From: Abscondita cerata
Lineage: Eukaryota > Arthropoda > Insecta > Coleoptera > Lampyridae
Assembly: GCA_030710515.1 (NCBI GenBank)
Contig: JALBCR010003909.1
Location: 1-64,000 of the forward strand
Length of the DNA: 64,000 bases
Reading direction: 5' to 3'
The notes beneath the pieces are model-generated. The model was not told the origin of the DNA. It did no database searches and saw only the letters and a list, made by a program, of their open reading frames with translations. Position numbers and translations under genes: made by a program. Shown here piece after piece: positions 34,103 through 45,320 of the stretch. Position 1 is the stretch's first letter, and each line of letters begins with the position of its first letter.

Positions 34103-35404
34103 ATGTCAAGCTCAGTTACAGTACCAAAATATTTACAAACAGTAATCGAGAAAATTATCACAGAACGCTCTATAAAAAACGGTGTAGTTGAAGCAAAATC
34201 TTTTTTAAAACCTGGCGATAATTGGCTTGGAAAAATACTAAAAATTGAGATTAATGGCAACAACAATCAAAATGAACCTGTGTCAGTAAGTTTTATAGCC
34301 AAACTTGCACCAACGGAACAAATTCAAAGAGATTTTTTTCCAATTTCTTTTGTTTACAAACGTGAAATCTATATTTACAATCGGGTAATACCGGAATTAA
34401 TACAGTTACAAAAAGAAAATAATGTGAAAAACATCTTTGCACCATTTGCTAAGTGCTACGAAACAAGTTCAAAAGAAGGTGAAGAAATGCTCTTACTTGA
34501 AAATATGCAACTTTTGGGATATGAAACAGTTAATCATCGGCATCCAGTAAGTTATGATCATGCATCATTAGTCATGAAATATTATGGAAAGTTACACGCA
34601 ATATCATTTGCGTTACAATCTCAGAAGCCCAAGTTGTATGAGGAAATTAGAACAAACATAATAAAAAGTCCAGAAATTGAAAACTCTTTACAGAAACTCA
34701 TAGGAAAGATGGGGCCAAAAATTTTAAATAACTTGGAAAAGGAAGTTGACATTTATAATGCGTTTAATCTTTTTTTAAAAAACCCATCTTTTGCCTTTCA
34801 AGAACTTATTTCAAAAGAAGCAGAAAGACCATATGGAGTTATTCTTCATTTAGACAGTCAATTAAGAAACATGCTTTTTAAGAACGAGGTAAGCATTTCA
34901 GTTACAAACACGCATTGTACTATAAAATTCATTTTAGGTTGCACATGCCAATGTACCAGTAGATTTATGTTTCATTGATTGGCAATTAGCAGTAATGAAT
35001 AATCCTTGCTTAGACATTGTAGGTTTTATATGGAAATGTACAGACAAACAATTACGAAATAGGCATTATTTTGACTTGATTGATTCGTATTACAGAAGTT
35101 TTTCGTCATTTTTGGGCGAATTAGGAGAAGATTCTGAAAAAATTTATCCACGTGAAGTATTTGAAAACACTTAAGAAAATATTCGTCATTTGGGTTGTTT
35201 ACGTCCATATCGGGTATTGCAGTAAATTTACAGGAGCCTAATGATGTGCCGAATACAACCGATGCTGAAAATACCGAAGCTATGCTTGAAATACTTACGG
35301 ATATAAAGAGTGAAGCATATTTCTCTCGAATTCGTGACATTGTTGTAGATTTAATGAATTTTGACTATATCTTAAACGCCGATGATTTTTATGCATTAGA
35401 TTAA
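34103..35404 (+). CDS. EcKinase-like (CHK kinase-like) protein A, frameshifted near the C-terminus
   Basis: Insect ecdysteroid-kinase-like family (DUF227/CHK), small-molecule kinases with a protein-kinase-like fold. ATG at 34103; exon 1 to 34888 (262 codons); a 49 bp GT-AG intron 34889-34937, phase 0; exon 2 from 34938. Seen: KSFLKPGDNWLGK (35-50), the ATP-lysine strand SFIAKLAP (~77), hinge LLLENMQLLGYETV, NHRHPVSYDHASLVMKYYGK, the catalytic-loop equivalent LHLDSQLRNMLFK (usual HGD changed to HLD, Asp and Asn kept), and after the intron the metal-binding FIDWQL. In exon 2 the frame hits TAA at 35172-35174 (about 340 aa); a one-base shift restores FG..TSISGIAVNL and a tail to 35404. The paralog at 56637 shares this shift. 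AATAAA follows at 35642. The best-preserved host-type gene here; its substrate is unknown. Confidence 0.85.
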
Positions 35405-36011
35405 ATATAATACAGTATTATAATACAAAAGTATAAGTGAGTCTAGATAATGATAAATTATTTAACAATTTGATTGTTTTAGGGTATGCTTTGGCCAGAA
35501 AAGTTTGTTTTCAGTTCGTTTACTTTAGAAAGTTGAGCATTTTTTTAATTTTAAATTTGTTAAGCAAACTAATCGTCATTGTAATTTTAATCGTACAGTA
35601 TAACGTGTGCAGATTAGCACTTATAATCCAGATCAATAACAAATAAATTGTTTATGTGGAAATTATATGTTTTTATTAAGTTAAACAGTTCAAAAATTTG
35701 GTGTTCTATAGCCTCTAAAATAACTCATAGTTAACTAACTAAAAAGCAATAGAAATAAGTAATTATAGTTGGAACAAACTAAACATTCTAAACTTTATAG
35801 CATTTTAGTCGTCCCAATGCCAAACGTCAAATCGTCACAATTTGAATATTTAATTTAAAAAATACTAAATACTATGGAAAGTTATTCCACAAGTACTTGA
35901 TTAGCTTGTTACGGTCAGAAGGTAGAAAATATACCCGTTTAGCGTAGAGTAGGGTCGGGGTGGATTTAGACCAATAAGAATCTGAGATATTAAGTATTAA
36001 GGCGCCAAGTT
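35405..36011. other. conserved 3' flank of EcKinase A
   Basis: Collinear with 57919-58505 (CAGTATAACGTGTGCAGATT, CTATAGCCTCTAAAATAA, TTATTCCACAAGTACTT, GGTGGATTTAGACCAATAAG). No gene is seen. The homology stops at AGATATTAAGTATTAAGG (36005), where copy 2 continues straight into the ribozyme/recombinase block and copy 1 has about 3.1 kb extra. Confidence 0.6.
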
Positions 36012-36199
36012 CTTAAAACTGAAAAAAAACTATCTTGACAAACTAATCGATAGTAGTAATTCTTACACCGCACAAAAAAGTAATCAAGTTTACTCCAGGT
36101 TTATAAGACAGGAAACAACAATTTTAATTTATTTGTCTAATCACATTAACAAATGATTTGGTATTTTCTTGACTTACAGAATATACAGTAGAAGCAACA

Positions 36200-37145
36200 A
36201 CAATAAAAATAAACATTTTTCTTTTGGTTTTTCTTTTTATTCTATTCTTATTATTTCTTTTTTTCTTTCTTCCATCTACTTTCTTTATTTCACCACCTTC
36301 CTCATCCACACAAGTCCCTCACCTCTCTCTCTGTAACAATACTTTTCTGAACTCTTCATCGCTCTTACTTCATCAGCACCTCTACTTTCTAAACGCTCTA
36401 AATTTTTCCACCCCCTCCTTATAGATTCTACACTTCTATCTTCGTCCTTGTTTCAGTACATATTTTCATTTCTTTTGTTATTAATTCTTTTATACTTGTT
36501 TTGTAGTTTCCTTCTCTAATTCTTACTCTTCTTTCTGTGTCTATGTGTTTCCATCTCTTTGTACTATTTCTTCTTCCATACTTTTCACTCATCTCTTATC
36601 TTTTTGTTTTTCCTTGCATATCCTCTTCTATTATAATATCTTCTACTAGCACCTTCCCCATATTTTACCTTTTGCGCCTCTACTTCCTTCCAACATTCAC
36701 ATAGTATCTTATTTTCTTTCTTGCTTTCCATCTTTTCTTCATAACCCTATTGCCTTTTTCTTGTGTGTATCCTTATTTTTCTAGTTTTACATTCTTTTTT
36801 CGACTATATAATCTGCTGTTTCCTTCTCAAAACCTAATGTCGATTTCCAATACCTTTCATGTATATCCTATAGACTCTCCCATTCTCTCCATCCCCACAT
36901 CTCTGCTCCATACATTAATACACCGTTTACAATTCTCTTCTTCTTTTCTGCAAGTATTTTGCAAATATTTTCTCTAGTTCTTTAATCTAGTCTTCGTCCT
37001 TGTTGTCCTACCTTACCATGTACCCTAGGTATTTATACGTGTCTACCATCTCTATTTTTTCCTCTCCCCACTTCCATTTCCTCCTTTTATTCTACCTTTT
37101 TTCTTCTTAAACTCCATAATTGTTGTTTTTCTACATTTAATTCTA
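36200..37145 (-). pseudogene. A-rich LINE 3' fragment D
   Basis: Minus-strand translation shows RRKWKWGEEKIEMVDTYKYL then GYMV (37080-37010), the post-RT YLGY motif, and NGVLMYGAEMWGWREW (36930-36880), the C-terminal GAE.WGW signature also seen in copies A-C. It is truncated 5' near 37145, just before the conserved YADD region, and is full of stops. It lies in the 3.1 kb segment that is absent from duplication copy 2. Confidence 0.75.
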
Positions 37146-37489
37146 ATTTCTTTTAACACAAATTTACAATTATCACAGTAGTAATATCGCACAAAAATTT
37201 AAGTGATCCAACAAGCTACTGATACATTAATGTTATGCGCCAGTGTTTAATTTGCGTAGTTCAAACGCACATGCAAAGGTACACCCTTAATTTTATTTTT
37301 ACCTACAACTGATGATACAAATGCTCGTGTTTAATCTACAGAAATATAAAACCAATGAGTTATGTAAGTGGTTAAATTTTAAATAAATGATTGTAGTTTC
37401 TAATATAATTGCAAATATACAGGGATAACGAATTATGAATAGATCACTTAAGCGTACAGGGCAATGTTCGTAAATGCAAGTTAAAAAGT
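37146..37489. other. no gene seen
   Basis: AT-rich linker between the LINE fragment and repeat D. It has no ORF, no recognisable repeat ends and no match elsewhere in the window. Confidence 0.4.
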
Positions 37490-39093
37490 TTGAAACACGA
37501 AATCACAGGGTGATAATAACAAGTTTGTATTGACAACGCAAAATTTGCTTGTGTTTAAGTTTGTTTACCGCGATGCGACACTCACGAGATAGTAAAATAA
37601 AGATAAGATCTTTGCGATGATAACCCAGAATAGGCATTGATAACAATTCCTCAGTATGATTGTATCTCGCTCGTTCCACCAACAAAATCTACTGCTAACG
37701 GTCTACGTTGTAACGCAAAGCTCGGTCGCTTCGTCAGCAGCTGCCATTATGGTGTTAACAACATTGAAGCAACGCAGCAACAACAAAACGAAAAATGAAA
37801 GGTAAAGAGAAAAATCTCCTTGCCAAAGCTTTGCCCACAATTTCAGAAATTTCCTTTGTATAGAAGTGCTTTTGAATCGAGGTTATGGTTTGTCCCTTAC
37901 TGATGTTGACCATTTTGAAAAACCGAACTAAATAATTCCCGATGACACTGGAATAGGCTAGCCAAAACGCAGCGAGGCTTTCTACAAAGAAATGGCGTCA
38001 CCCGCAAAAAATTAATAACTGAAATCTGAAATCTGCTATTGATTAAAAATAAAATCCCTAAATCGAAAATTTGAAATGGAGCAAGAAATCTTGAAAATTC
38101 GTTATGCATCGTATTTGCATCGAAAATAGAAAGTTGCCTATACGACGGTTGTATTAATTTAATATTAGTAATTAATTTGTAAAATAAATATTTATGTATG
38201 ATTATTTAAAAATAATTATTACACAGCTTTTAAGAAGTATCATATTTTATTTAAAATTAATGAAAAATAAATAATGTTAAAGAAATGTTCAGTAAATATT
38301 TATCTAAACATTTGTAAAAATATATAAAAAATATATATGGTAAATATTAACTGTATATATTACTTATTGGTATAAATAAAGCACTTGTGCTGGTGTTACT
38401 CATAGTTCGTAGACAAGGGCTAGGAAGTCTTTTGTTTCACATATCCTTTATAATCATAAAGATAGAACATGAATGTTCCAAGCTTTAGGTTGTGTTTGTG
38501 TTTTAACATGTTGTATTTTATCATCGGTCAGTATACATTGAAATTCTTAACGTGGGTGTTTTTGTTTGTATGAAAATTGAATAAGATTAAGTAAAAATAA
38601 AGGGCAGAACAAACAGTAATAAGTAAGTTTTTGTTTGTGTATCTAATTGGAAATGAATGCATGTAGGATTTGCTAGGCGCCACTTAATGAACGTTTTTTT
38701 GTCTGCTGCTGTTTTATTTTCATGTTTTTGGGATGAGAGTAGCTTATTTGTTTATAGTAACAAAGTGCTTATACAATGTAAAATGAATTTTTCTTATTAG
38801 TCGTAATTCAAAATTGTAAATACAATTATTTGCTTTTACTAAACAAACTGAACGTTATTAATTTTTTATAATAAACGAAAATTAGACATACCGTAGCATA
38901 CTGTAAAATTAAATATTATCCTAAAAACTCAATTAAATATGTTAAAAAAATGTTAAACCAAACATCAACATTATTATTATACAATTTTAAAAACAACAAG
39001 GTAAATGTAGTATATTTTGCTAACATAGAGAGAATGTTCTGTATACAATCATGAAATGAATATACATATCTTTTATTGTATTAAGTGGAACAC
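37490..39093. repeat. dispersed repeat D, second copy (uninterrupted)
   Basis: Homologous to 5041-6130 plus 7490-7754 plus 8856-8890 in the same order. It lacks both the Penelope insertion and the foldback element, so it gives the empty sites for both (near 38770-38815 and at 39050). It ends with TTTTATTGTATTAAGT, as does the first copy at about 8915. There is no conserved ORF, and the class is unknown. Confidence 0.72.
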
Positions 39094-39110
39094 CGTATGT
39101 CGATATTGGC

Positions 39111-39606
39111 TTTATCGACACACGTGTGTTTCTAGCATTAAAAGCTGTCGCTTAGATAGCGCTATGCACTTTAAACGCACACATGTCGTTACAATTAACT
39201 GTTGGCATTTTTCTTAGTTTTATACTATTCATACGTGTCAATGTTTTTACACGAGATGTCGTAAGACACACATTTTGCTTATGTTCATTGCTCCACGGAG
39301 TTTAAAAGACCAACCGCCGTCTTGTACAGTTGTATACCGCACTTAAGTATACACCTCTGATGAGCTCATAATAAAGCGAAATGCGGCATCAGGTGTTCTT
39401 TCGTTGCCTGTTATGCTTCTGTACAAGTTTTTACCTTTATCGACACACGTGTGTTTCAAGCATTAAAGCTGTCGCTTAGAAATGCGCTATGCACTTTAAA
39501 CGCACACATGTCGTTACAATTAACTGTTGGCATTTTTCTTAGTTTATACTATTCATACGTGTCAATGTTTTTACACGAGATGTCGTAAGACACACATTTT
39601 GCTTAT
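39111..39606 (+). repeat. partial tandem repeat (period ~325 bp) with embedded hammerhead
   Basis: The block R1 39111-39292 is repeated as R2 39436-39606 (shared TTTATCGACACACGTGTGTT, CATGTCGTTACAATTAACTG, CGTAAGACACACATTTTGCT). The 143 bp spacer between them occurs once and contains the hammerhead at 39351-39396. The last ~15 codons of the minus-strand tyrosine recombinase lie inside R2. The same arrangement is present at 58541-59033. The layout resembles 1.5 copies of a ribozyme-bearing monomer, as in animal retrozyme-type repeats, or a terminal repeat of the recombinase element. Confidence 0.85.
39351..39396 (+). ncRNA. hammerhead ribozyme, type I, near-canonical
   Basis: Stem I ACACCT (39351-39356) pairs perfectly with AGGTGT (39391-39396). 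CTGATGA lies at 39357-39363. Stem II is GCT (39364-39366) with AGC (39375-39377), closing loop CATAATAA. GAAA lies at 39378-39381. Stem III is TG/CA with loop CGG (39382-39388). The cleavage triplet is ATC, with predicted cleavage after C39390. All invariant core bases of the family are present. It is on the strand opposite to the neighbouring recombinase. The paralogous copy is at 58773. Confidence 0.93.
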
Positions 39607-40666
39607 CAAAAGTAAACTTATTTGCAATATCAGGATTTACATTTACACAAACTACGTTTGAGGGACTGCATCTCGAAGTTCTCTTGCATTGTGCTAGATT
39701 TTCCTTGAATTTTTCTAGCAATATCGATTTTATTTTGACTCGCTTTCTTCTATATACCCTTAACAACACTAGATGACCTCCACGCTCCGTGCCTCTTAAG
39801 AGTGAGAATATCACCACCAGCATTAGCCAACAGAGTCGCCGAAGAAGGGCGCATACTATGGTCTGTAGTATTTTAGCGTCTAGAAGTTTTAAGAAAGAAG
39901 CAATTTGTGAGGGGATTCTAAAATAGGGTTAATTCGCACAGGTGCATTTTAAATTTATATATCGCAAAAAAATCTTCCCTGCGAAATAGTACTTTTAGGA
40001 CGTAGGCGTATGTATTTCTTGCATATCTCCATAACATTAACAAAGAATCCTTCGTCTAATACAGTGAAACTTCTTGACATATTGGTCTTTGTTTCTGGGA
40101 TGGACACGTAGATAAAAGATCCTTTATCTTTCACATGTTCAATATTTAAGTTTACCAGTTCATTGCATCGTAAACCTCCACAAACACCCATTATGACAGC
40201 AACCTAGAAATATTTAAAATAATTAAGATACCAATACAAAAGAAAAGAAAATTGGTTGTACCTTCATCATTAAGTACTTTTCATCAGATGCTGTTTTCAA
40301 AAATTGTTCGATGTGTCCCTCTCAAGCACTTTTGCCTTCTTTGCCTTGTAGTTTTTGATTGGCTCTTGAGATAAGCAATTAATTTGTCGAATTTTGATAT
40401 GTCAATATTTCTATGCACATTCAAAGTTGCTCTTAACATTGAATATTTCGTCCACATCGACGAGGAAGCAAACTTGCTCCTTACATTTTAAAAATAAGCC
40501 AACAGGACGTCCTCGTTTATGATGTTTGCACCTCTTTTCTATCTCCATTCATTAAAGGTAGCAAATTCTTTTATGTATGCATCTTTAGATTTGGCCGGCA
40601 ACAGTTGAAGGGTTACTTCTTCAGCTTCTGCTTTAATTTCTACCGGAAAGAATCACTTTCTGACAT
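39540..40666 (-). pseudogene. Crypton-like tyrosine recombinase, copy 1
   Basis: Minus strand, ATG at 40666 (MSESD). The N-terminal core-binding part (LLPAKSKD, then RGRPVGLFL and LNVHRNIDISK-type motifs, 40560-40390) is followed by a ~58 bp intron ending CTAG/GTTGC near 40203. The catalytic domain starts MGVCGGLRCNELVNLNIEHV (40190-40130, catalytic Arg) with FIYVSIPETKTNMSRSFTVL. The later catalytic box (RR.SATLLANAGG, LKRHGAW, Tyr in GYIEES, as read in copy 2) is recognisable near 39840-39700 but frameshifted at several runs. It ends inside tandem repeat R2. The family is known as phage-integrase-type recombinases (PF00589) of eukaryotic mobile elements; assignment to Crypton is inferred from the absence of a reverse transcriptase. 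Confidence 0.75.
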
Positions 40667-41067
40667 TTTTCAAAACGACGCACAAGATCAGTAAAACATG
40701 TATACTGTGGAGATGGGAAGCCGTATTGCGGCTGTGGATTGGTCAACGTTTAGAAAAACCACTTAATAATATTTATTGTTCCTACTATTATTTATCAAAT
40801 CTATCAAATCAAAAATTTGTTTTGACGGTTTTTTTTCATTATACCTCTAGAAACTTTATAATACAATAAGATGTATCCTATCAATTTTAATTAAATTAAT
40901 TTTAGCAATTTTAATTATAATACAATTAAACAATTACGATTTTATAATTAATCATAAAAATTATTAAAATTAACTTATCAGTTAATTAATCAAAATTAAA
41001 AGATTTAATTTTGTTTACTGTAAGGTTTCATTTCAAATACTGACAATGTCATTGCAATCATGTAACA
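40667..41067. other. intergenic between recombinase and EcKinase B, copy 1
   Basis: Collinear with 60095-60110 plus 60460-60825. The copy 1 junction CGACGCACAAGATCAGTAAAA lacks about 350 bp present in copy 2 (60111-60462, including a palindromic element). AT-rich; it probably contains the EcKinase B upstream region, with conserved GTTTCATTTCAAATACTGAC before the start codon. Confidence 0.5.
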
Positions 41068-42356
41068 ATGCCTACATATCTTCAAAGATTAATCCGATAA
41101 TAATACATCGAAGAAGATTCTATAGAAAATAGGGTAATAGACGTCAAAACCGTTTGTAAAACCTGTGACAATTGGCTTGGAAAAATTATTACAGATTAAA
41201 ATTATCGGCCAACAACATTGAGAATCAACCTATAGCACTAAGTGTCGTTGCCAAACTTGCCCCAAAGAACAAATACAACGAGATTTTTTCCTATTTCTGC
41301 AGTATACAAACGTGAAATCTATGTATATATATTACGTAATACCGGAACTAATTAAGTTACAAAAAGATAATAATGTCAATGACATCTTTGCACCATTTGC
41401 TAAGTGCTACAAAACAAGTTCGAAGAGAATGTGAGAAATAATATTGCTAGAAGATATGCAATTCTTGGGGTATAGAGACAGTTAGTCATCGACATCCTGT
41501 AAGTTATGATCATGCGTCATTAGCAATGAAATATTATGGAAATTACATGCCATATCTTTTTGCGTTACAAGTTCAGAAACCCCAGTTGTATGAGGAACAC
41601 TATTAAAAGTGCTTGAATGGCCAAACCGCTGAAGAAAATTTTACAAAAAATGGGGTCAAAAATTTTAAATTATTTAGAGAAAGATAGAAAAATATACAAT
41701 TCGTTTAAAAATTTTTTAAATATCCTTATTTTGTTGCCGAAACACTACGATTTCTAAGGAATTAGAAAGACCCTATGGAGTTATTCTACCATGGAGACAG
41801 TCAATTACGCAACATGCTTTTCAAGTATGATGTTGAGTACCTAGAAAAACTAAAAAGATAATCATTGGCTAATATTTTTATTTTAGAGTTCAAATTCATC
41901 TGTACCAACAGATTTATGCTTTATTGACTGGCAATTGTCTATAATGAATAATCCTTGCTTGGATATTGCTGTTTTTCATGTGGATATGCACAGATAAACA
42001 ATTGCGAGACAACCATTACCAGAAATTAATTGATTTGTACTACAAGGAGTTTTTCATCTTTTTGAATGAATTAGGAGAAGATTCGAGAAAATGTATCCAC
42101 GGCGTGATTGTATTTGAGGAACATTTAAGAAAATATTCTTCATTTGGGTTTTACGTATCTATATGGGTTATTGCTACCAATTTATTGCATTCAGAAGATG
42201 TCCCGAACGATGACAATGCTGAAAATATAGAAGCAATGCTTGAAATGCTTTCCAACATAACGAGGCGATAAATATTTTGCTCAGAATTCGCTGACAACGT
42301 TTTAGATTTTATTGATTATGATTACGTCTTTAATGCTGAAAGAATTTCATGCGTAG
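41068..42356 (+). pseudogene. EcKinase-like protein B, copy 1, many small indels
   Basis: ATG at 41068 (PTYLQRLI). A diverged paralog of EcKinase A with the same exon layout. Family motifs can be read only by switching frames: an ATP-lysine strand VVAKLAP (near 41250), LEDMQFLGYRTVSHRHPVSY-like hinge (41455-41505), SYDHASLAMKYYG (41500-41540), and the Brenner-type catalytic loop region SQLRNMLFKYD (41800-41830). An intron of about 50 bp ends TTTTAG at 41886, then FIDWQL (41920-41940) and NPCLDIAVF. The C-terminal part EHLRKYSSFGFYVSIWV is in frame (42120-42170) and lacks the shift seen in gene A. Against copy 2 this copy mainly has extra single bases. AATAAA lies at 42421. Confidence 0.78.
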
Positions 42357-43884
42357 ACTGAATTGTAAAATACTCTCAATAACCAATTGTTATGTGTAGA
42401 AATCTAACATAATCTTTTAGAATAAATTACTTTACTTAAGTCTATAATTCAATATCCTATTACTCTTGGTGTATACTTTTCTGTATTTGTCCGATTTTTA
42501 AGTCTACCTTCAATTCAATATTTCCTCTGGAATTTTTATATGTGCACGAACTATGAAAATTTTTTAGTAAGCTTTTTATGTTGGCTCCACTGGTGAAAAT
42601 ATTTGAATTCTGGTTATTTCATAAGTAACTTTTTTCCTGTAGGTTAGGCAACTTAATTTACGCGTTGTTTTTAGGGGAAAATAGTGGGGATTTTAGAGAC
42701 TGCGTATTGCTCGTGTAACGTTGTCATTTTCTAGTTGATAATATTTACATATACTAAGAAACTGTTGCGTTGAGTAAATAGTTTTAGTTGGAAATAAGGT
42801 TGAGTTAATTACCTCTTGTAAGCAAATTAATTTTTTACGCTTTCAAAGTAACCGTAAAAGATTAATCCATAAAAAAATAACCGCTATATATTGTTTTGAA
42901 AACCGTAAGCAAAAAATAGCCGGTTTGCCTGATAAGCGCCATTGCATTGTTCTTTGTAAACCGTACAAAACCCTAGGTTCAGCTTTTGCTGACGAACACC
43001 TGTAGAGCACCTCGGTACAATTTGGTTTTCTTTGGCAATAACGTTGCTGTCATTTATACATTTTGTCTGGCTCCTGCGAGTGAACATGCTCAACACCTGA
43101 AAATCGTGATAACGGGTCAGTTACAATAACCTTTACTTCTTTCCGCCGAGAAGCCGCTTTGTATCATCTATCAACGACCTTCTTCAATTAACATAGTTCA
43201 TTAAGAATACGATACCCAAAATTTTAGCATTCGTTTTATTATGCTAATAATTTTCATCTTCAAAGTACAAATTATTTTACGACCAGCGTTGTTTTGCATT
43301 AACGTTCTGATGCTGAAATTTTACGGTTTACAGTGACTATCCGATTAACACGTGGAATTTTGGTATAAAAATTATTTATGTAAAGGTCATGCGTGAGTAC
43401 AACTGAGAAAATTTTTGTCCGTATTTGGCTCTAGTTTACGTTACCTAATAAAGAAACAAATCGTATGTCTAAAGTACTTGTTCACATCCTTACAATGTGC
43501 TTCTATTATTAGTAATTTTATCAAAATTTTTGATTTATAACGTCAAGGTTGATTAGTAAATTTATACTGTGTTTGTACGTCACACTAACCACTACTGTTT
43601 CTATTGTATGATGTATTTTGTGTGGGAAAATCACGACACAAGTGGTAACGTCAAACTCTATAAAGTATAATTCTCTAGTCTCTCTGAGTAACAGTTTATT
43701 TATTCCTGGACCTCTAATCCTACTGCCCAAAACGACTCACTAGGTGAAGCCCGATCTGTTTTAAAGCATTTCTGACCATCATCTTCTCTCCAAAAACCAT
43801 TCACAACTCCTCGTGACAGTTGTCAGCCGGCGCTGCTTAAAACGGACAACGGATTATTACTATTTTTTTCAAATAAACTGTAAC
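42357..43884. other. 3' flank of EcKinase B and probable LTR of a gypsy-type element
   Basis: Collinear with 62085-63600. The right end AAATAAACTGTAACA (43870-43884), followed 10 bp later by a primer-binding-site-like sequence and a Gag frame, marks it as the end of an LTR. The LTR start could not be placed. Minus-strand frames at 42884-43096 and 43521-43730 are not preserved in copy 2 and are not called. Confidence 0.5.
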
Positions 43885-43894
43885 AAAGCTTTTT

Positions 43895-43912
43895 TGGCGT
43901 CCAACGTAGGGC
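43895..43912 (+). promoter_or_regulatory. LTR-retroelement primer-binding site (degenerate)
   Basis: TGGCGTCCAACGTAGGGC closely matches the TGGCGCC-type tRNA-complementary sites that follow the 5' LTR of insect LTR elements. The homologous site at 63610 reads TGGCGCCAACAACGAG. Both are followed about 220 bp later by the same Gag start. Confidence 0.55.
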
Positions 43913-44119
43913 TCTTTTAGATTTTATACATCTTTACCCTTATTGTTGAACTTCTTTTTAGGTTGTAAGGTTAAATTCATATCTTAGTGTAAGTACACCA
44001 TTTTCTCCTACTTTCTTGAATTTTGCTCTATACTTTGAGTGCGTTAACTGGCACAAGTTAACTCAATTTTTTTTACACATTAATAATTTTTATTATGTCT
44101 TTGGGTGTTTATTTCTACT

Positions 44120-45320
44120 CTTGTTTCCTAAAATGGCAATTTGAGGTTGAATGTCAACCAATTACTAAAGAAAGAGCTTCTTATAAATTGTCGTCTCAAA
44201 ATGTTAAAAGATGTGAAAGTTGAATCTTTACGGAAGTTAGTTCGTAGTGCTTTGCAGCTGGATGCAAACAAATCTCTTACTAGTGCTGCTGCAATTAAAT
44301 TTTCTGACAAACAGTCTGTTATTGAGGTAGCTAATACAGAGCTTCAAACTACTTTAAAACTTTTAAAGGAAATGTTACTTGTGGTGTTCTTAAACGTGCT
44401 AGCTCCAAGCCAAGGTCAACATATGACTACGTCTAGTCCTAAAACTTAAGAATACTGCTGACAGAAGTTTCTCTATTTCTTTCTTTATCCCATTCTGAGA
44501 CAGAAACCCCCAATGCGTCCTGTTTTGGTTGTCATTACTTCAATGTGGTCTGCCTATAAAAGTTTTCTTTGTACAAATAGAACATTACTTTTTCTGGAGA
44601 TAGTTATATATATTTGTGTAACTTTCTCATCCTCTGAAATTGTGTATCGCTAGAGAAGTTTATTCGCAACAACTTTTTGCTACTCTAAATATTATCAGGT
44701 AAAACCATACTTTATTTTGAGAAACCCGAAATTTCTACAGCAAGATTATGACAACCACTTTCTAACTGAGATTAAAACTAGGACAATGAAGGAAAATAAA
44801 ATTATTGGCGTTATTGTGTAGCTGTAATGCAGAGTTTATTTCTGAAGTTTTTAACTTATTCCAGATGGGCAACAGCCCAAAATTATCAAGAGTAATTTAA
44901 CGCTATTTTACCATCTGCATTAGCCTAAGCTGCAGTTAGTAAATCTTCCATACTTGATCTTATTAGGAAAACAAGTCAAACTCAATAAATTTTCTATGGG
45001 AAACTTCAAGTCCACCTCCGTCTCAAATAACTGCAAAGTTACTCGAACCTTCGTTAGCTTATATCTTGGACTCTAGCTCTTTATCTTCAAATAAGTCATG
45101 GTTTTTATACCAGACATAATAATTCTTTAACTGCTCCCAGTACTTCTACTCGACTATCTACGCTTACTCGACGCACATGTTGGAATTGTACGCAAGAAGG
45201 ATACAAATTTCTTTATGTCCTTAACCATAGGATTTGTCATTGTTTTAGTTATGGTGAGCATAGTTACCAACCTGTAGTATCAACGTTCGGAAAACCAAAA
45301 TTAGAATTGACAAACCAAGT
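44120..45320 (+). pseudogene. LTR-retroelement Gag remnant
   Basis: An N-terminal Gag-like frame (VNQLLKKELL, DVKVESLRKLVRSALQLD) at about 44150-44270 continues to a stop at 44447-44449. Further downstream RTCWNCTQEGYKF (45172-45212) and a following CHC/GEHSYQ segment (45235-45275) are degenerate CCHC zinc knuckles. The order of leader, primer site, Gag N-terminus and zinc knuckle matches insect gypsy-group elements. Between 44450 and 45170 the frame is badly broken. No protease or reverse transcriptase is visible after it. The 5' part is repeated at 63830-64000. Confidence 0.6.

Noticed and set aside
39111..40666. Reading the recombinase plus R-spacer-R as the split direct repeats of a Ngaro/DIRS retroelement
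   Set aside because: The layout is suggestive (B1-A2-B2 behind the recombinase), but no reverse transcriptase or RNase H is present and no A1-like copy of the spacer was found upstream of the recombinase.
42884..43730. Minus-strand frames near EcKinase B as host exons
   Set aside because: The corresponding frames are broken in duplication copy 2, and the region is better explained as LTR/leader sequence.
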